From NCBI GenBank assembly GCA_026936325.1, contig JAPTHN010000106.1, positions 558,001 through 622,000 of the forward strand: 64,000 nt of DNA. The letters run 5' to 3'. Positions 47,240 through 60,600 of the stretch are shown piece by piece. This stretch comes from Platynereis dumerilii. Its lineage: Eukaryota; Annelida; Polychaeta; Phyllodocida; Nereididae. Positions within the stretch are counted from its first letter, which is position 1. Each line of letters starts with the position of its first letter. Below the pieces are notes generated by a model. The model was not told where the DNA came from and searched no databases. It worked only from the letters and a program-made list of their open reading frames with translations. The position numbers were made by a program, and so were the translations under genes.

Positions 47240-47925
47240 TTAAAAGCTTTGCTCGATCATCTGCTATAAGCCATATATATCATCATACAATACGAATGAA
47301 CATTTCAACAATGTTTGATAGCACAAAAATAATTATGTTCCCAGGAAGTCATGATAGTACCAATCATTAAGTGTTTACTCTTCTGACAGCAACAGTATTG
47401 TTTTGCATATTTTAACAATGAACTTCCGTATCCTGTTCCAAATGCACACTTGCATCTTTGTGCCACCACATCACTCCTTCCATTCTTGGGCACAAAAAGC
47501 CCTTTTCTGCATCAGGCTACAATCTGACCTCATATATCCACTGAGCCATTCAATTTGTATCAGTTCCTTATATTCTCCAGCTTACCAAACCCTGACCATT
47601 TTCTGACCTCATAAATCCATTACTACTATACTAGACCATTCTACTTTTCTCCATTGAGTTGTCAGAGGCTAAATCATCCAAATAGGGCATGACCTCGCTG
47701 CCCTCTAGTGGTTAATGAAACAATAATGAGCACCCATATGCCCCCTGGTGTAAAAGCATTTAATCTTCATTACTCCCAAGGTTTGATTGCCTGGGTGAAG
47801 CCCATCCTTCCTAAAAGGGTGTATTGTAGGTTGCAAGAATAGTGATAGGATACAAGAAGGCTATTTGCCATTCAGGTGCAAAGCCTCATTGGCAGACACA
47901 GGATCAGAAGATTTCTTTCCCTTCA
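47240..47925. other. No recognised feature
   Basis: Unique within this window. Confidence 0.4.
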
Positions 47926-47928
47926 TTA

Positions 47929-48263
47929 AGCAGCTGGGTGGCAGAATGGTTAAGGTTCCTGCCTGCTCCCTTGAAGGTCTTAACCTGCATGGGTTCAAAC
48001 TCCGGATGGGGTACCCAAAATTTCAGTGGACAATTCATGAGCAAAATCCCAGCTGGATGTCTTTCGGATGAGACATGAAATTGGTGGTCCCTTCAATCAG
48101 TGTCTGTACAGGGCAATTAAAAGATTCTTCACATGAGGTAAATATGTAAAATGTTGAGGACTACCACTCTCTCTCTCTCTCTCCCATCTCATCAATCGAT
48201 TAACCCTTGTAAGTGCTCAGAACTGGGTTTAGAGGCTGCACTTACCATGTCTATCTATCTATC
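47929..48263 (+). mobile_element. SINE-C, nearly complete reference copy
   Basis: The tRNA-like head has GGTGGCAGAATGGTTAAGG (A box) and CATGGGTTCAAACTCC (B box). The body has TTTCAGTGGACAATTCATGA, GCAAAATCCCAGCTGGATGT, GGGCAATTAAAAGATTC, a CTCTCTCTCTC stretch and CTGGGTTTAGAGGCTGCACT. It ends in a short (TCTA)n tail. Its parts explain six further fragments in the window. Confidence 0.92.
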
Positions 48264-48714
48264 ATCAATGTAAGTAATCCATGTCACTCTTATGGTCGTG
48301 TCACCAGAAAATCAGGCAAAAATTACAGTTTCATGAAATGGTGATACAAGCTTTAAACCAAGAGTATGTCTTCTGAACCTTTGATTATTGTCAATTTCGA
48401 TAATGCCTCTCAGTTTCATTGCTGTTGACTAGTACTTAATTTATTGACAAGCAGTATCACTATTACCATACTCGATTCTGAATAGAGAAGTTGAAAGAGT
48501 GAGGGAGTTGGTGTTTTTCTTCTCATCAGCGCCTGCAAAAAGGTGAGAGTTAAAATATGGCCATTGAGTGTAGAGTTCACAAGAAGGCTATGCACATCCA
48601 AACTGATAATGAGCTCAGAAATTTCAGCTTTTCTGATCTCTGCTATACTCCAACTACTTATTATGGCATTAACAAGCAATATCTTGTTTAATAAGCATTA
48701 GCATTCCACATGCA

Positions 48715-49610
48715 TCATAAAACTCTTCACATGCTGTGAGAAATATATCCACTTGTCTGCCAAAGCTTTGAAGTTGTATCAACTATCAAATAGAGTTTTG
48801 GAACTGCTTAGTTTTGAATTGATTATAATTTACATAGGAAGTAATAGGAAATTTGATAAGTTGACAAAGTGTGTAAGCTGGATTACCAATTCAACTTAAA
48901 ATTATAAAATCCATAGATTTAAATGCATTACCTGCGGATTTGATTTATTCACCATTACCAAAATAGAAATATATGAGCACACAATTTACATGATTTATTT
49001 AATTTCATCATGCTTATTACTTGAAATAAAAAATATTGTATTACTTCCTAAGCTCACTTTTGGCCATAGTCAACAATTAGGATTTCCATCACAAATATAT
49101 GTGATGCAAAGATAGAAAACAGATTTTGAGACAGATGATCAGACACACTAAGAACTTTGCTCTAATACAGACACTAACCTATTCAGTTATCAAGTTCAAT
49201 TGAGGTACAGGAATCAAAGTGATCTTCTCTTGAAATCAACTTTGAAACACGCATCTAAATGAACATGATGAATAGATCGCATTGATCAGTGGAGGGAATG
49301 TTGCTGTCATTTTTAACCAATTAGAGATCTGATGCACATAAATAAGGGGCTGGGATAAGGAGATTATGTGCAACAGCAATTAGAAAGCTTTGAAGGATCT
49401 CTGCTTGATGGCTGGTAGTTGAAGCCAATGATGAGATCAAACATTTCCCAATGCAATTACCTCTCTTGGGAGAGTGTTTTTTTATATTGGATTGTCATTA
49501 CCTCATCGATAATGTGTGCAGCTAAATATTAATGCCGCAAAACTTTGCATCACATCAGATTAGCCAAGGGATGAAGCTTGGAGGATGATAAGAAATGCTG
49601 ATGTTCTAGA
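48715..49610 (+). repeat. Macro-repeat, copy I
   Basis: Collinear with copies II and III: first TGCCAAAGCTTTGAAGTTGT and the following ~380 bases, then GAATCAAAGTGATCTTCTCT, AATAAGGGGCTGGGATAAGG, TTGATGGCTGGTAGTTGAAG, ATCGATAATGTGTGCAGCTA and GGATGATAAGAAATGCTGAT. It lacks the ~750 bases with a SINE-C and the flipped segment that copies II and III carry between these halves, so it probably shows the older arrangement. No coding frame is shared between copies. Confidence 0.92.
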
Positions 49611-50519
49611 TTAAAGACATGCTGCTGATACAACAGTTTTTAAGATGCTACTCCAGATTTACGCAAATGTTCACCTTTAAATACAGACACATTCTCTACC
49701 TTATAACAGTCCTTTCCATAACATTCAACGCACCACACATTGTAATCCCTTTGTTCTTTTTTGTATTATGATAGATGGTTAATCTTTTATACTATTTTGA
49801 ATCGTAAGCATCCATATAGTAAATATGTTAATATCTAGACCTAATTTTACACACTTGTCACTTCTTGGTATTCCAATCCATATCCTAAATTATGACATGT
49901 ACGGGCATTTTAGCTTTTATGATCTGTATCCAAAATTGTTAGACCTATCATGGCATTGATGGGTGGTATCATTGTTTAGCATGGATTTGCATTCAAAATC
50001 ATAAAACTCTTCTCCAGCTATGAGAAATATATAAACTTGTCTGCCAAAGCTTTGAAGTTGTATCAACTATCAAATACAATGCTCGAATTGCAAAAAATTT
50101 TGAATGGATTATAATTTACTTAGGAAATAATACAAGATGTGATAAGTTGACAAAGTGTTAAGCTAGATTACGAATTATTTAAATATGTTGCTTGTGGATT
50201 TGCTTTATTCCCTATTACCGAGATACAAATACATGAATGCACAATTTGTTTGATCACATCATACTTAATACTTGAAATCAACATGCTTTTAGCTTTATTC
50301 AATATACTGTCAAAGAAGATGATATTCCAAACAGACTTATTCTGATATTTAAGAGCAAATATACAACTTCCTAAGCTCACTGTTGGCCATATATTTAACA
50401 AATAGGATTTCCATCACACATGTGATTCATGGTAAGAGGAATTTAAAATAGAGAATAGTTTTAGAGTGCTTTTTAACATTACTTAACTAAATAAATTTCT
50501 GTTTGTGCTAGAATCTTTG

Positions 50520-50765
50520 GTTTTATTACACACATCTAGTTTTAGCAGAAATATATTTACTCAAAATTATCAGTGGACCTTTACGAACAAAATCCCAGCT
50601 GAGTGTTGTTTGGATGCAGCATTAAAATTATGTTTGCCCCTTGTATCAAGACTGTGCTGGGATAAAGCTCCCTTGCATGGGATTAAGCTGTATTATACTG
50701 GAAATTGGGCTAGAAGGCTGCATTTACAATATCAGTCTATTTATTTAACTCCTCACTTACGTTAT
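50520..50765 (+). mobile_element. SINE-C body inside macro-repeat copy II
   Basis: TCAGTGGACCTTTACGAACA, AAAATCCCAGCTGAGTGTTG and GGGCTAGAAGGCTGCATTTA match the SINE-C body. The head is missing and the tail is reduced to TCTATTTATTTA. The same insertion is present in copy III (52425-52625), so it predates the duplication. Confidence 0.8.
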
Positions 50766-50808
50766 ATTCTAGAAAACATGTTTATATTGTAAAAGGAACC
50801 ACACAAGA

Positions 50809-50875
50809 GTTAGTGAGCGAGTTTGTGTTTTTCGCCCCATCAGCACCGGTGTGGGCTATTTAGAGGCAATCAACT
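50809..50875 (-). mobile_element. SINE-A 3' fragment with a target duplication and an empty site in copy III
   Basis: 67 bases containing GTTTGTGTTTTT and CAGCACCGGTGTGGGCTAT, matching the 3' end of SINE-A in minus orientation. It is flanked by ACACAAGA at 50801-50808 and 50876-50883. In copy III the same place (52681-52688) has a single ACACAAGA and no insertion. Confidence 0.88.
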
Positions 50876-50967
50876 ACACAAGAAAACACATTCCCAAAAT
50901 CAATTTTGTGCATGACTGAAATCATTGTTCAGAGTGTACCTCAGGTCAAAACTTCATACTTCAGACG

Positions 50968-51132
50968 CAAGGTTTCCCCAAAGAAACACACTTTTAAGAC
51001 TGCAAGTCTGCTTGGCTTAGTCTAAGGAAAGTTTCATATAAATGGAAGTGTTGCTGTCTGAATGTAAATATTTCAATTCACGAAAAATGATGCAAGTTTT
51101 AAAATCTTCCTGTTGTTCTTTAAGAACGATAA
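50968..51132 (+). repeat. Invertible segment, orientation 1 (copy II)
   Basis: From TACTTCAGACGCAAGG to TTCTTTAAGAACGAT. The segment is the reverse complement of 52725-52898 in copy III, although the flanks before and after are in the same orientation in both copies. Confidence 0.88.
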
Positions 51133-51690
51133 ATATTTAATCTGCTGATTCATTGTGTCTTGGTGCCAAAACAGATGCAAAGATAGAAAAATTGATTTGG
51201 AGACAGACGATCAGATACAATCAGAACTTTGAAACATCATTTACTCTGAGGTAGACGATAACCTATTAAGTAATCAAGTTCAATTGAGGTACATGAATCA
51301 AAGTGATCTTCTCTAGAAACCAACTTTGAAACACTCATCTTAATGAACATGATGAATAGATCGTATTGATCAATGGAAGAAAAAATGCTCTCGTTTTTAA
51401 CCAATTAGAGATTTGATGCACATAAATAAGGGGCTGGGATAAGGAGATTATGTGCAACAGCAATTAGAAAGCTTTGAAGGATCTCTGCTTGATGGCTGGT
51501 AGTTGAAGCCAATGTTGAGATCAAACATTTCCCAATGCAATTACCTCTCTTGGGAGAGTGTTTTTTTATATTGGATTGTCATTACCTCATCGATAATGTG
51601 TGCAGCTAAATATTAATGTCGCAAAACTTTGCATCACGTCAGATTAGCCAAGGGATGAAGCTTGGAGGATGATAAGAAATGCTGATGTGA

Positions 51691-53330
51691 ATATCTAGAC
51701 CTAATTTCCTGCAAACCTTAATCAACACACTTGTCACTTCTTGGTATTCCAATCCATATCCTAAATTATGACATTTATGTGCATTTTGGCTTTTATGATC
51801 TGTATCCAAAATTGTTAGATCTATCATGGCATTGATTGGTGGTATCATTGTTTAGCAAGGATTTACATTCAAAATCATAAAACTCTTCTCCAGCTATGAG
51901 AAATATATCCACTTGTCTGGCAAAGCTTTGAAGTTGTATCAACTATCAAATACAATGCTCGAATTGCAAAATTTTGAATGGATTATAATTTACTTAGGAA
52001 ATAATACTAGATGTGATAAGTTGGAAAAGTGTTAAGCCAGATTACGAAAGATTTAAATATGTTGCTTTTGGATTTGGTTTATTCACTATTACCAAGATAC
52101 AAATACATTAATGCACAATTTATTTGATCACATCATACTTAATACTTGAAGTCAACATGCTTTTAGCTTTATTCAATATACTGTCAAAGAAGATGATATT
52201 CCAAACGGACTTATTCTGATATTTAAGAGAAAATATACAACTTCCTAAGGTCACTGTTGGCCATATTTAACAAATAGGATTTCCATCACACATGTGATTC
52301 ATGGTAAGAGGAATTTAAAATAGAGTATAGTTTCAGAGTGCTTTTTAACAATTTATAACTAAATAAATTTCTGTTTGCGCTAGAATCTTTGGTTTTATTT
52401 CACACATCTAGTTTTAGCAGAAATATATTTACTCAAAATTATCAGTGGACCTTAACAGACAAAATGCCAACTGAGTGTTGTTTGGACACGGCGTTAAATT
52501 ATGGGCGCCCCTTGTATCAAGGTCTGTGCTGGGCTTGTTAAAGATCCCTAGCATGGGATTAAGCTGTATTATGCTGGAGATTGGGCTTATAGGGCGGCAT
52601 TTACAATATCTGTCTATTTATTTAATTCCTCACTTATGTATGTTCTAGAAAGCATGTTTATATTGTAAAAGGAAACAACCACACAAGAAAAAACATTCCC
52701 AATATCAATATTGTGACATGCAAGTTTTATCATTCTTAAAGAACAACAGAAAGATTAACTTACACAATTTTTCATCAATTGAAATATTTGCATTCAGGCA
52801 GCTACACTTCCATTTATATAAAACTTTTCCTAAACTAAAACCAAGCTGACTTGCAGTCTTAAAAGTGTTTTTCTTTGGGAAACACCTTGCTTCTGAAGTA
52901 TTAAATTGAGGTACAGGAATCAAAGTGATCTTCTCTTGAAACAAACTTTGAAACACGAATCTTAATGAACATGATGAATAGATCGCATTGATCAGTGGAG
53001 GAAATGTTGCTCTCGTTTTTAACCAATCAGAGATTTGATGCCCATAAATAAGGGGCTGGGATAAGGAGATTATGTGCAACAGCAATTAGAAAGCTTTGAA
53101 GGATCTCTGCTTGATGGCTGGTAGTTGAAGCCAATGTTGAGATCAAACATTTCCAATGCAATTACCTCTCTTGGGAATGAAGCTTTTTATATTGGATTGT
53201 CATTACCTCATCGATAATGTGTGCAGCTAAATATTAGCACAGCAAAACTTTGCATCACGTCAGATTAGCCAAGGGATGAAGAAGCTTGGAGGATGATAAG
53301 AAATGCTGATGTTCCAGATTACAGACATGC
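51691..53330 (+). repeat. Macro-repeat, copy III
   Basis: Same order as copy II: A half (51691-52330), SINE-C body (52425-52625), flipped segment (52725-52898), B half (52905-53330). It lacks about 130 bases just before the B half and lacks the SINE-A fragment. High identity with copy II points to recent duplication. Confidence 0.92.
52725..52898 (-). repeat. Invertible segment, orientation 2 (copy III)
   Basis: Begins ATCATTCTTAAAGAACAACA and ends AACACCTTGCTTCTGAAGTA, the reverse order of copy II. A minus-strand frame crosses it (52705-53085), but the same frame is not kept in copy II, so it is not a gene. Confidence 0.88.
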
Positions 53331-54335
53331 AGTTTAGCTATAACATGCATAAATACATACACATTCTCTTCTTTATTGACATTCTCCACAGAAAAGTTAA
53401 GAAACAACACTTGGAGGATGACAAGAGATACTGATGTTCTAGATTAAAGCCATGCCACTGATAGAACTGTTTTCAAGATGCCACGCTGGGGTTTGAGGTA
53501 CAAAAATATTTGAAGTAGCTTTAAATACAGATATCATTTCTTCCTTATTGCTATTCTTGGCAAATCATTAAAGCACTATACTTAATGCATTGTTCCTCAG
53601 GAAAGCGGACGATTTGCCGTTATGGTAACAGGAGAACAGAAGACAAATTTAAAGGAAATGTAATGATGTTGGTTCTTTGGATTATGTTTCTTATATCAAT
53701 TTGTATCGTAAGCATCCATATGTACATTAAATTTATATATCTGATATCTGAGAGTCTTAATTCCAGCACTTTCTCATTCTTTCATAACACCACCATCTGA
53801 GAACAATTATAAGACACCCTGTTCTGTCTCACGATATTAATTACACAAATAATCAATCAAACACCCTCTTCCCAAAATATGAATTATTTGATAAGCAGTT
53901 GTGTGCTGATGGTTAATAAATTTGATTTCTCATTAACTATCAATCTTGTCAACTGAAAATGATTTGATGAAAATCCATGGGAAATCCACACATTTTGCTT
54001 CACTTTTCAGACAAAGGTTTTGACAGATATTTGCAGAAGCATAATTTTGTGCTCATGATTACAAATATTCAACATTTCACATTCCATAATATATAATTAC
54101 TGGTTTCTGCCAACTACTTCCTACTGTATTCAAGTCAGTAAGTGAGACGGATCTAGTACTATTTCTACCAATTAAACTGAGTGAGATATATTGTGCTTAT
54201 AAATTCAAGCCAAATTCTGCACATAGCCTGTAACAGAAACAAATAAATGCCCATTTTAATTTGATAAAAAATTAATTTCTCCCCTCTCAATGTTTTGTGA
54301 TCAATTCATTACACATTCATCTTTGGACTATCCAA
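53331..54335. other. Part of the older macro-repeat layer; no gene
   Basis: A weak match to 57940-58080 is visible (for example CCAAAA(T)ATGAATTA, then a GGGAAA string). A second short stretch near 53410-53460 repeats GGATGA(C/T)AAGA-type sequence. Confidence 0.5.
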
Positions 54336-57250
54336 TTCTTTTTTCTCAATCAGTCCCTATTGACGAGCTGGTGCTAACCTGCCCCTGCCATGGTAGGATC
54401 AACCTATTCTTTACTATAATGCTTTGTGTAAATAGGTCTTACACTTAATCACTAAGAACAGACATCACCTCTCATAACCGAGTTATGAAAGATGTGTTTT
54501 CACAATTTGCATTTGTCACTGAGTGTGATCTACACACTATTTTTATTGCAACATTGCAAATCAACTTTATCAGTCAGGATTCACCCGGACACAAGGCATC
54601 TGCCAAGATAAAAAGAGTTATGGTGACCTAAAGTGCTGAATGATGTCGGTGTGAATTATTAACTCTTTGCTCCGATGACTTTTTTTGCCAATGGCCAGTA
54701 GCCTCTGAAATTTGTTGGGGCTTGGGCATTATGATATGTATGGCTGGTTTTCACTTACAAAAAGTCTCAGAGCTCAGAAGAGATGTTGTAGTGAGCAAGA
54801 AAATATCAAAATAATTGATGCCCAAAGAATATTATTTTACTTCACATTTGAAAGTTTGTTGAAAGGCAGAGGTAAAGCTATGTTACTAGAATTACACTTT
54901 GCACAGCCTGTTACTTTAAACCATGCACACCCACTGGTACCTTGTACCAAAATAAATTATTGGTTATTTAAATATGAACTTATCAACTCTATGTTGCCTT
55001 TCGAAATATTCTCAAAGCAGTTATGATAATTTTACTGTCTGAGGCGGATACTTGATAGGATGTCAGCGCGTCAGCAAAATCATTTAAAATACCTTACAGT
55101 GTCATTGGATTTTGAGGTGTGTGAGTTTCCCAAGTATATGAATTAAAAGCGGTAACTAAAATTGACATATTACGTATATATTACCAAGAAAGTCACACTT
55201 ACATACACTTAAACAAAGTAAACTCTCTTTATCAACAAACAATATCAAAACCAAATTCATATTAACAGTAGGCACAAACTTTTGACATGGAGGGCTAAAG
55301 CGCCTGTGAAATATTGGTTGGGAAGGCTTAGGGTTTTGGTGAGGAAAGCCCGCTGTGACACTTTGGAGGGTGAATGTAATGGCCTGATTAATTCAATAAA
55401 TCAATTCACACATTTTATGAGAAAAAATCACAAGGACAAACATTAAATTTCCCTTATTTCTCTCCTGTTTCAGGCACTCACTGCTTGCAACGGGCGAGTG
55501 ATACTTAACGTCAACAGTAAAATAATATGCTAAATAAAATACTGTGTCACATTTGTAACTTGTTGTTAACATAAGTTTAGATCCAAACAAGGCCGAGGAC
55601 AATATCTGAGAGAGTAATTTCAAGAAAAAGAATCAGAAGAAGAGAGAATATGTGATTTACACAGCGTGGGCTTTGGCCCAAGAAGTGATAAACATAATGA
55701 GACAAACACTCAAACATGTACAATGCAGTGGAAAACAAGGAATATATGGGATTAATTTTTGCGAAATACTGGTTTGTGATTGATTGACGGAGGTGCAAAA
55801 TGGTTCAAAATTTAGAAATGTAATCATATAAGAGCTCTTTGCAGATTGGCAGTACGCCGAAAAAATCTATTTTGTATTTTCCATATGCAAACTGGCTTTT
55901 TTGACAGTTTTCTGTTGGTCTCCTAATTTTCTTATTTGATGAAGTACCTGAAGTCATTTAATTAGTTTGTTTATTGTCGCCTATGCTGCTAGATCTGATA
56001 AGCACTGAATCAGCTGATTAACCATAACTGACACAAACAAACCATTTTTAAGCCAGTGACATTGCATGACCAACTTGAAAGTTAATTTTGAAACTTTTCG
56101 GACCGCTGGTCATCTTACGAGTGAAGTGATAATAAAGTGTGCAGTGTCGCCTCGAAAAGTTAGAAGTCAGGAATTTAATATCAGGAGCTGTAAATTGTTA
56201 AGCTAGATGTTGCAAGAGATAAATGAGATTGACTGACAGCTGTTGTATGACAAATATCTCTTCGGTTGGAAAGAAGTGGCATTAAGTACAGTTTTGGAAT
56301 CGTTAAGTTTAGAGGGATTCTAATTTACAAGAAGAGGGATAGGAGATATATGATAAATGGTACAGATATAAAATATTTTGTTTCAAGATTTAGCATATTT
56401 CCCATTACCGCCAAGAATATATACTGAAGTCTGACAAGGTGGTTTGATCTTGTTTTGTGTATTACGAAGTTGGACAATTTATTTGATCCTGTTATACTTA
56501 ATACTTAACTGCACCAAACCGGAATATAAGAATGCTTTTTATCTTTTAGACTTCAGCGGAAAAAAATAGTATTTTGAAAATACTAAATCTTGTATATATT
56601 TTTTAAAAGTACAACATCACAATTTCCGCAGCTTATTGTTTTCAATATTTAAATGGATAATATTTTCTTCATATTCATGTTTCAAAGCTTGAAGAAACTG
56701 AAAAGTTAAAGCTCATTCAGCCAAAAAGCTACAGGACATGGAAGCGATATTTTGGCATCAACCAGAAATGGGGATTAGTTCCTTTATAGTTAATGTAGTC
56801 TGTCTTCTAAAATGTTTTGCCAGTACATAACTGCCAGTTGGGAATGCTATATTCCTCTTTATGTGTATTATTTGTAACACATCAATAACACACTGACAAC
56901 AGCCAATATTGTACACAATTTACACGTGGCTGTTCTCATGATAGTCAGTAGCTACATCAATACACTGAGTGCCATGTTTTCAGGTAGTAATGTTTTTTTT
57001 ATATCAATTAAGAAAGCTTTGAAAGATCTGGTAATTGAAGTGAAAGTTCAGAAATCCAGGATCAAAATATTTTGCAATGTGATTAATGAAGAGGCCTCTC
57101 TTGGGAGAGAGCTTTTTATATTGGAGCATCATTAACTCACAGACAATGTGTGCAGCAAAATACTGAAGCAGAGCTGCCAGAACATCATGGCATCATAGGA
57201 ACCAAGCGATAGTGCCTGGAAGATGATAGAAGAAGGGGATGATGTTGAAA
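54336..57250 (+). repeat. Macro-repeat, older layer, unit IV
   Basis: Landmarks in order: GCTAACCTGCCCCTGCCATG (about 54373), AAAGTGCTGAATGATGTC with CCAATGGCCAGTAGC (about 54630-54705), AAGGCCGAGGACAATATCTG (about 55590), and GAGAGAGCTTTTTATATTGG with ACAATGTGTGCAGCAAAATA (57105-57165). The same order recurs about 4.1 kb later. Divergence is much greater than among copies I-III. Confidence 0.7.
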
Positions 57251-57431
57251 GATGAAGGTTTGAAGTTACTGCAAGTGCTGATGAGACAGGTTGAAGATTT
57301 CAAGATATGCACACTTGCACACCATGAATGAAAAGTTTACACAGAATATGTCAAAGTTTGCACTTTGTAATAATGGCTTTGATGTAGCTTCATTGGGGTC
57401 AAACTACTAAACTCTTCCTCTTGAAAAGAAA

Positions 57432-57631
57432 TGGATGGATGATTTGGGCTTTACGTCCTGCATTTATGCACTTGGTAGGCTAACTAGGACAGGGGGAGGA
57501 CACAACAATGAAGCGAAGGATGATTGAAACAGCCGTCCAGTATAGGCCCAAGTGACCCGGCAAGAGCTGGATTCGAACCCTGGACCCAACGAATGGCAGT
57601 CCAGCACGCTACCACTAGACCAACCCTCCCC
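57432..57631 (-). mobile_element. SINE-B, about 200 bp, second copy
   Basis: The head on the minus strand reads GAGGGTTGGTCTAGTGGTAG (A box) and CCAGGGTTCGAATCCAGC (B box), tRNA-like. The tail ends CATCCATCC. Imperfect target duplication CCTCTTGAAAAGAAA (57417-57431) and CCTCTTGAAGAAAAA (from 57632). Inserted between units of the macro-repeat array. Confidence 0.9.
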
Positions 57632-57639
57632 CCTCTTGA

Positions 57640-60600
57640 AGAAAAAAGCACAGCTGTGACAGAATAACACATCAAATGCCCTTCTTCCCAAAACACCAAT
57701 AATTTATGAGAACAAGATTTCTGGCCCTTGTTTTCTTATTATATAGTTGAGGAACACATACAATGCTCCTTACTTGCCCTTTACTTATTCAATAAAATAA
57801 TTTCACACCAACCATGATTTTAGATTGAGAAATATCTATTAGACCTGGCTCTTTGAATAGAAGCAGCAAACACCCTCTATTTTCCAACGGTGAAAGAATA
57901 ACCCAAAGGAAATTAAGTGACATCCAATTAATAAAATTCAAGCACTCCCTCCCTTTCCAAAACATGAATTAATTCATAAGAATATCCTACGCCATAATGG
58001 CTGAACTTGATTCTCATCAAATATTAATCAAGTCAAACTGATTTCAATTCACAACAATCTGTGCATGGGAAAATGACAAATTTGCACCAAATTCAATTTT
58101 CTACTGACTACAGAGGATTCACATGAACATCGCAAACACTGCACAGTCCTGGGTAAATACAACAACTTTAACAAGTAACAAACTTATCATTTATAGGATA
58201 AACAATAATTATGAATATGTATGTTTTCAAAAAATGCATCGTAGAAGGCAAAATTATCAACAGCCTTAAAGTGATGAGTCTGATATAGGAACATTAATTT
58301 TTGTCAACCTCAGCAAACATATACTTTTTTGCTACTTCAACCATTAGCTGCATTTCAATTAGCAATAGCTTCTCGTGTCTGTCTATCATCATTGTGATAT
58401 TAATCAATGGCCAAACCAAAAATTGATAACAAACACTGGTGGCTGCCCTTGCCTGTCCAAATTTTGTTTATTAGTAGATGCTAGCCTGCCTCTGCCAAGT
58501 GCTCTACACTGTAAAATTTGAATTTTAAGTTAGCTTAAACGATTGAGTGAGATGGTTGCACAATTCCTTTGAGCTATCATAGCTTGTTGTTTTGAGTTAT
58601 AACAACTCACAACATCAAGCTATGTCAGCTCAAACAAATTGTGCAACCATCTCACTCAATCATTTGAGCTGACTCGAAATTTCAAAATTTACAGTGTACC
58701 TATTCTTGAGAGTATCGTAACCAACAAATAATTACAGGTGCTCACAGAATTGCACTGGAATATTCCTTGCAAGGTCAAGTTACATGAATGTCCCTATCCT
58801 TGTCTTATTACACTTTGTGACTGATAAGTAGCTATCAGGACAAGTTACTAAATAAGTCATGTCCAAGATGATGCAGGTATTGCCAGTGTCCACCTGGTAC
58901 TGGTATTTTCTAGTTCTCCATGCAGCGTGCAGTTAAGAATTCATTGGTTTTAAATGCACCAAGAATCGGTTCTCAATCCTAAAATGAATGGGAAATTGAA
59001 AATTGAGATAGAAGCATGTAAAATGCCTGCATGCAACTCAGACATGCGTCTGGTGAGATTTGCATTTAGATAATAACAATGTGGCATGTGTTTTCGTCAG
59101 CCTATGCAACATTGGCACAATTCCATTGTCAAGAAACTGTCTCAGTTAGTAAAAGAGTGTACCTTAAAGGAAAAAAGGAGAGCTTTAATACCTGGACACA
59201 AAAAGTACAAAGGTTCTAGTTCATGCGTTGCAATCGATGTTGAGGTTTACGTGAGAGTAAAATGGCCAATGGTCAGTAGCTTTTGGAGTGTGTGGGCCCA
59301 GGCATTCATGGTGCACTGCATGAGAGAAAGTCACTGAGTAGGCCTATAGAGAAAACTGTGTGTGTATGAAGGATAAGCAGGTATATCACGATGGAAAACT
59401 GCAACATCATACATAATGGAGACATGGAAGAAGGCAAAACGACATGTGAAATTTGAAGGGTCAAAATGTCATGTCAAATTGAGATGAAGAAGCAATGTTT
59501 GAATATTTCTCTAGTTCCACCTGATCATACAACCAGTAATTTCCCAGAACAATATCTGCACCCTCATAAATATTAGGGATTACAAAATACCAAAAGTAAT
59601 TCATATTCATGTCTTGTTGTAAAAGATTCTGACTAAAATTATCTCATTGTATCATTGCTATAACACATCACCTCAAGTTCAATGCCAGAACAGGCCAAGG
59701 ACATCGTCTGTAATTCTCCCATTTTGGGAATCACATAAATATAATTTTCTATTAATAAAGGCACTATGTGGATTTCAATAATATTATCTGAAAGTTTCGA
59801 TATTCTGTGGGATTCAAATTGAAAAGTTTACTATTGACTGGACACGAAATTTGAAATAGGAGGCAATACACAAGAAATATCACTTTCGTGTTGATTTGGC
59901 GCAATTGAAAATTTTCTAGTACTAATGCAATATGTTTAAAAAAAATTAAACATTTAATTGGATTTCAGTACACAGCATTTTAGACTTTCAATGCCAAATC
60001 ATTTTACCTACAGTATCTCAAAGAAAACAAAGTTACAACTTCCTTAGCAGCTTGCACTTAATTTGATTTTCAGATTAGTTAAAAAAAAAGAAGTTATAGT
60101 CACATTTCCATGAAAGGCAGTATGTCTGGCTTAGTGCAGTATGTAACTGGATTCATCAAATTGGAAAACATATTGTATGTCGTCTTTCATTTTGAAATCC
60201 ATTTGAAATGGCCTTAACTGGTCTGGTCTATTAGAGAGAATAACAAATTACAGAATACAATTTCTTCACAAACAATTTCTTGAAATATATATTTCAAAAC
60301 AGGATAAAAATATTCAGTTCACTTTGAAAATCTCAATAAAATTATCTGAAAGGTCTCATAGGTAGAGGAAAACATTTGTAAGAACTAAAAAAATGATTGA
60401 TCATCATAATCAGAAAATAAGTTGGCCAATACATTGGAGAAGGTGTTCACAAGAAAACTGCTACAAAAGAAAATTGAAATTTCTCATTCTGACATCAGAG
60501 ATATTAAATTTTAAAAGCATGGACCAATGAATCTGTTATTGTTTGATGCATGTTGATACAGACCTGCCATGACAGAGATAATGTACAACAACAATCAGAA

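Larger units (their letters stand above)
49800..51690 (+). repeat. Macro-repeat, copy II
   Basis: Begins with TTAATATCTAGACCTAATTT and the CACTTGTCACTTCTTGGTAT stretch shared with copy III. It then runs through the same A half (to about 50420), an inserted block (about 50425-51185), and the same B half (about 51190-51690). The B half is almost identical to that of copies I and III. The period to copy III is close to 1.9 kb. Confidence 0.92.

Noticed and set aside
57570-57631. tRNA gene on the minus strand
   Set aside because: Head of SINE-B; the body, tail and flanking duplication show it is a retroposed element.
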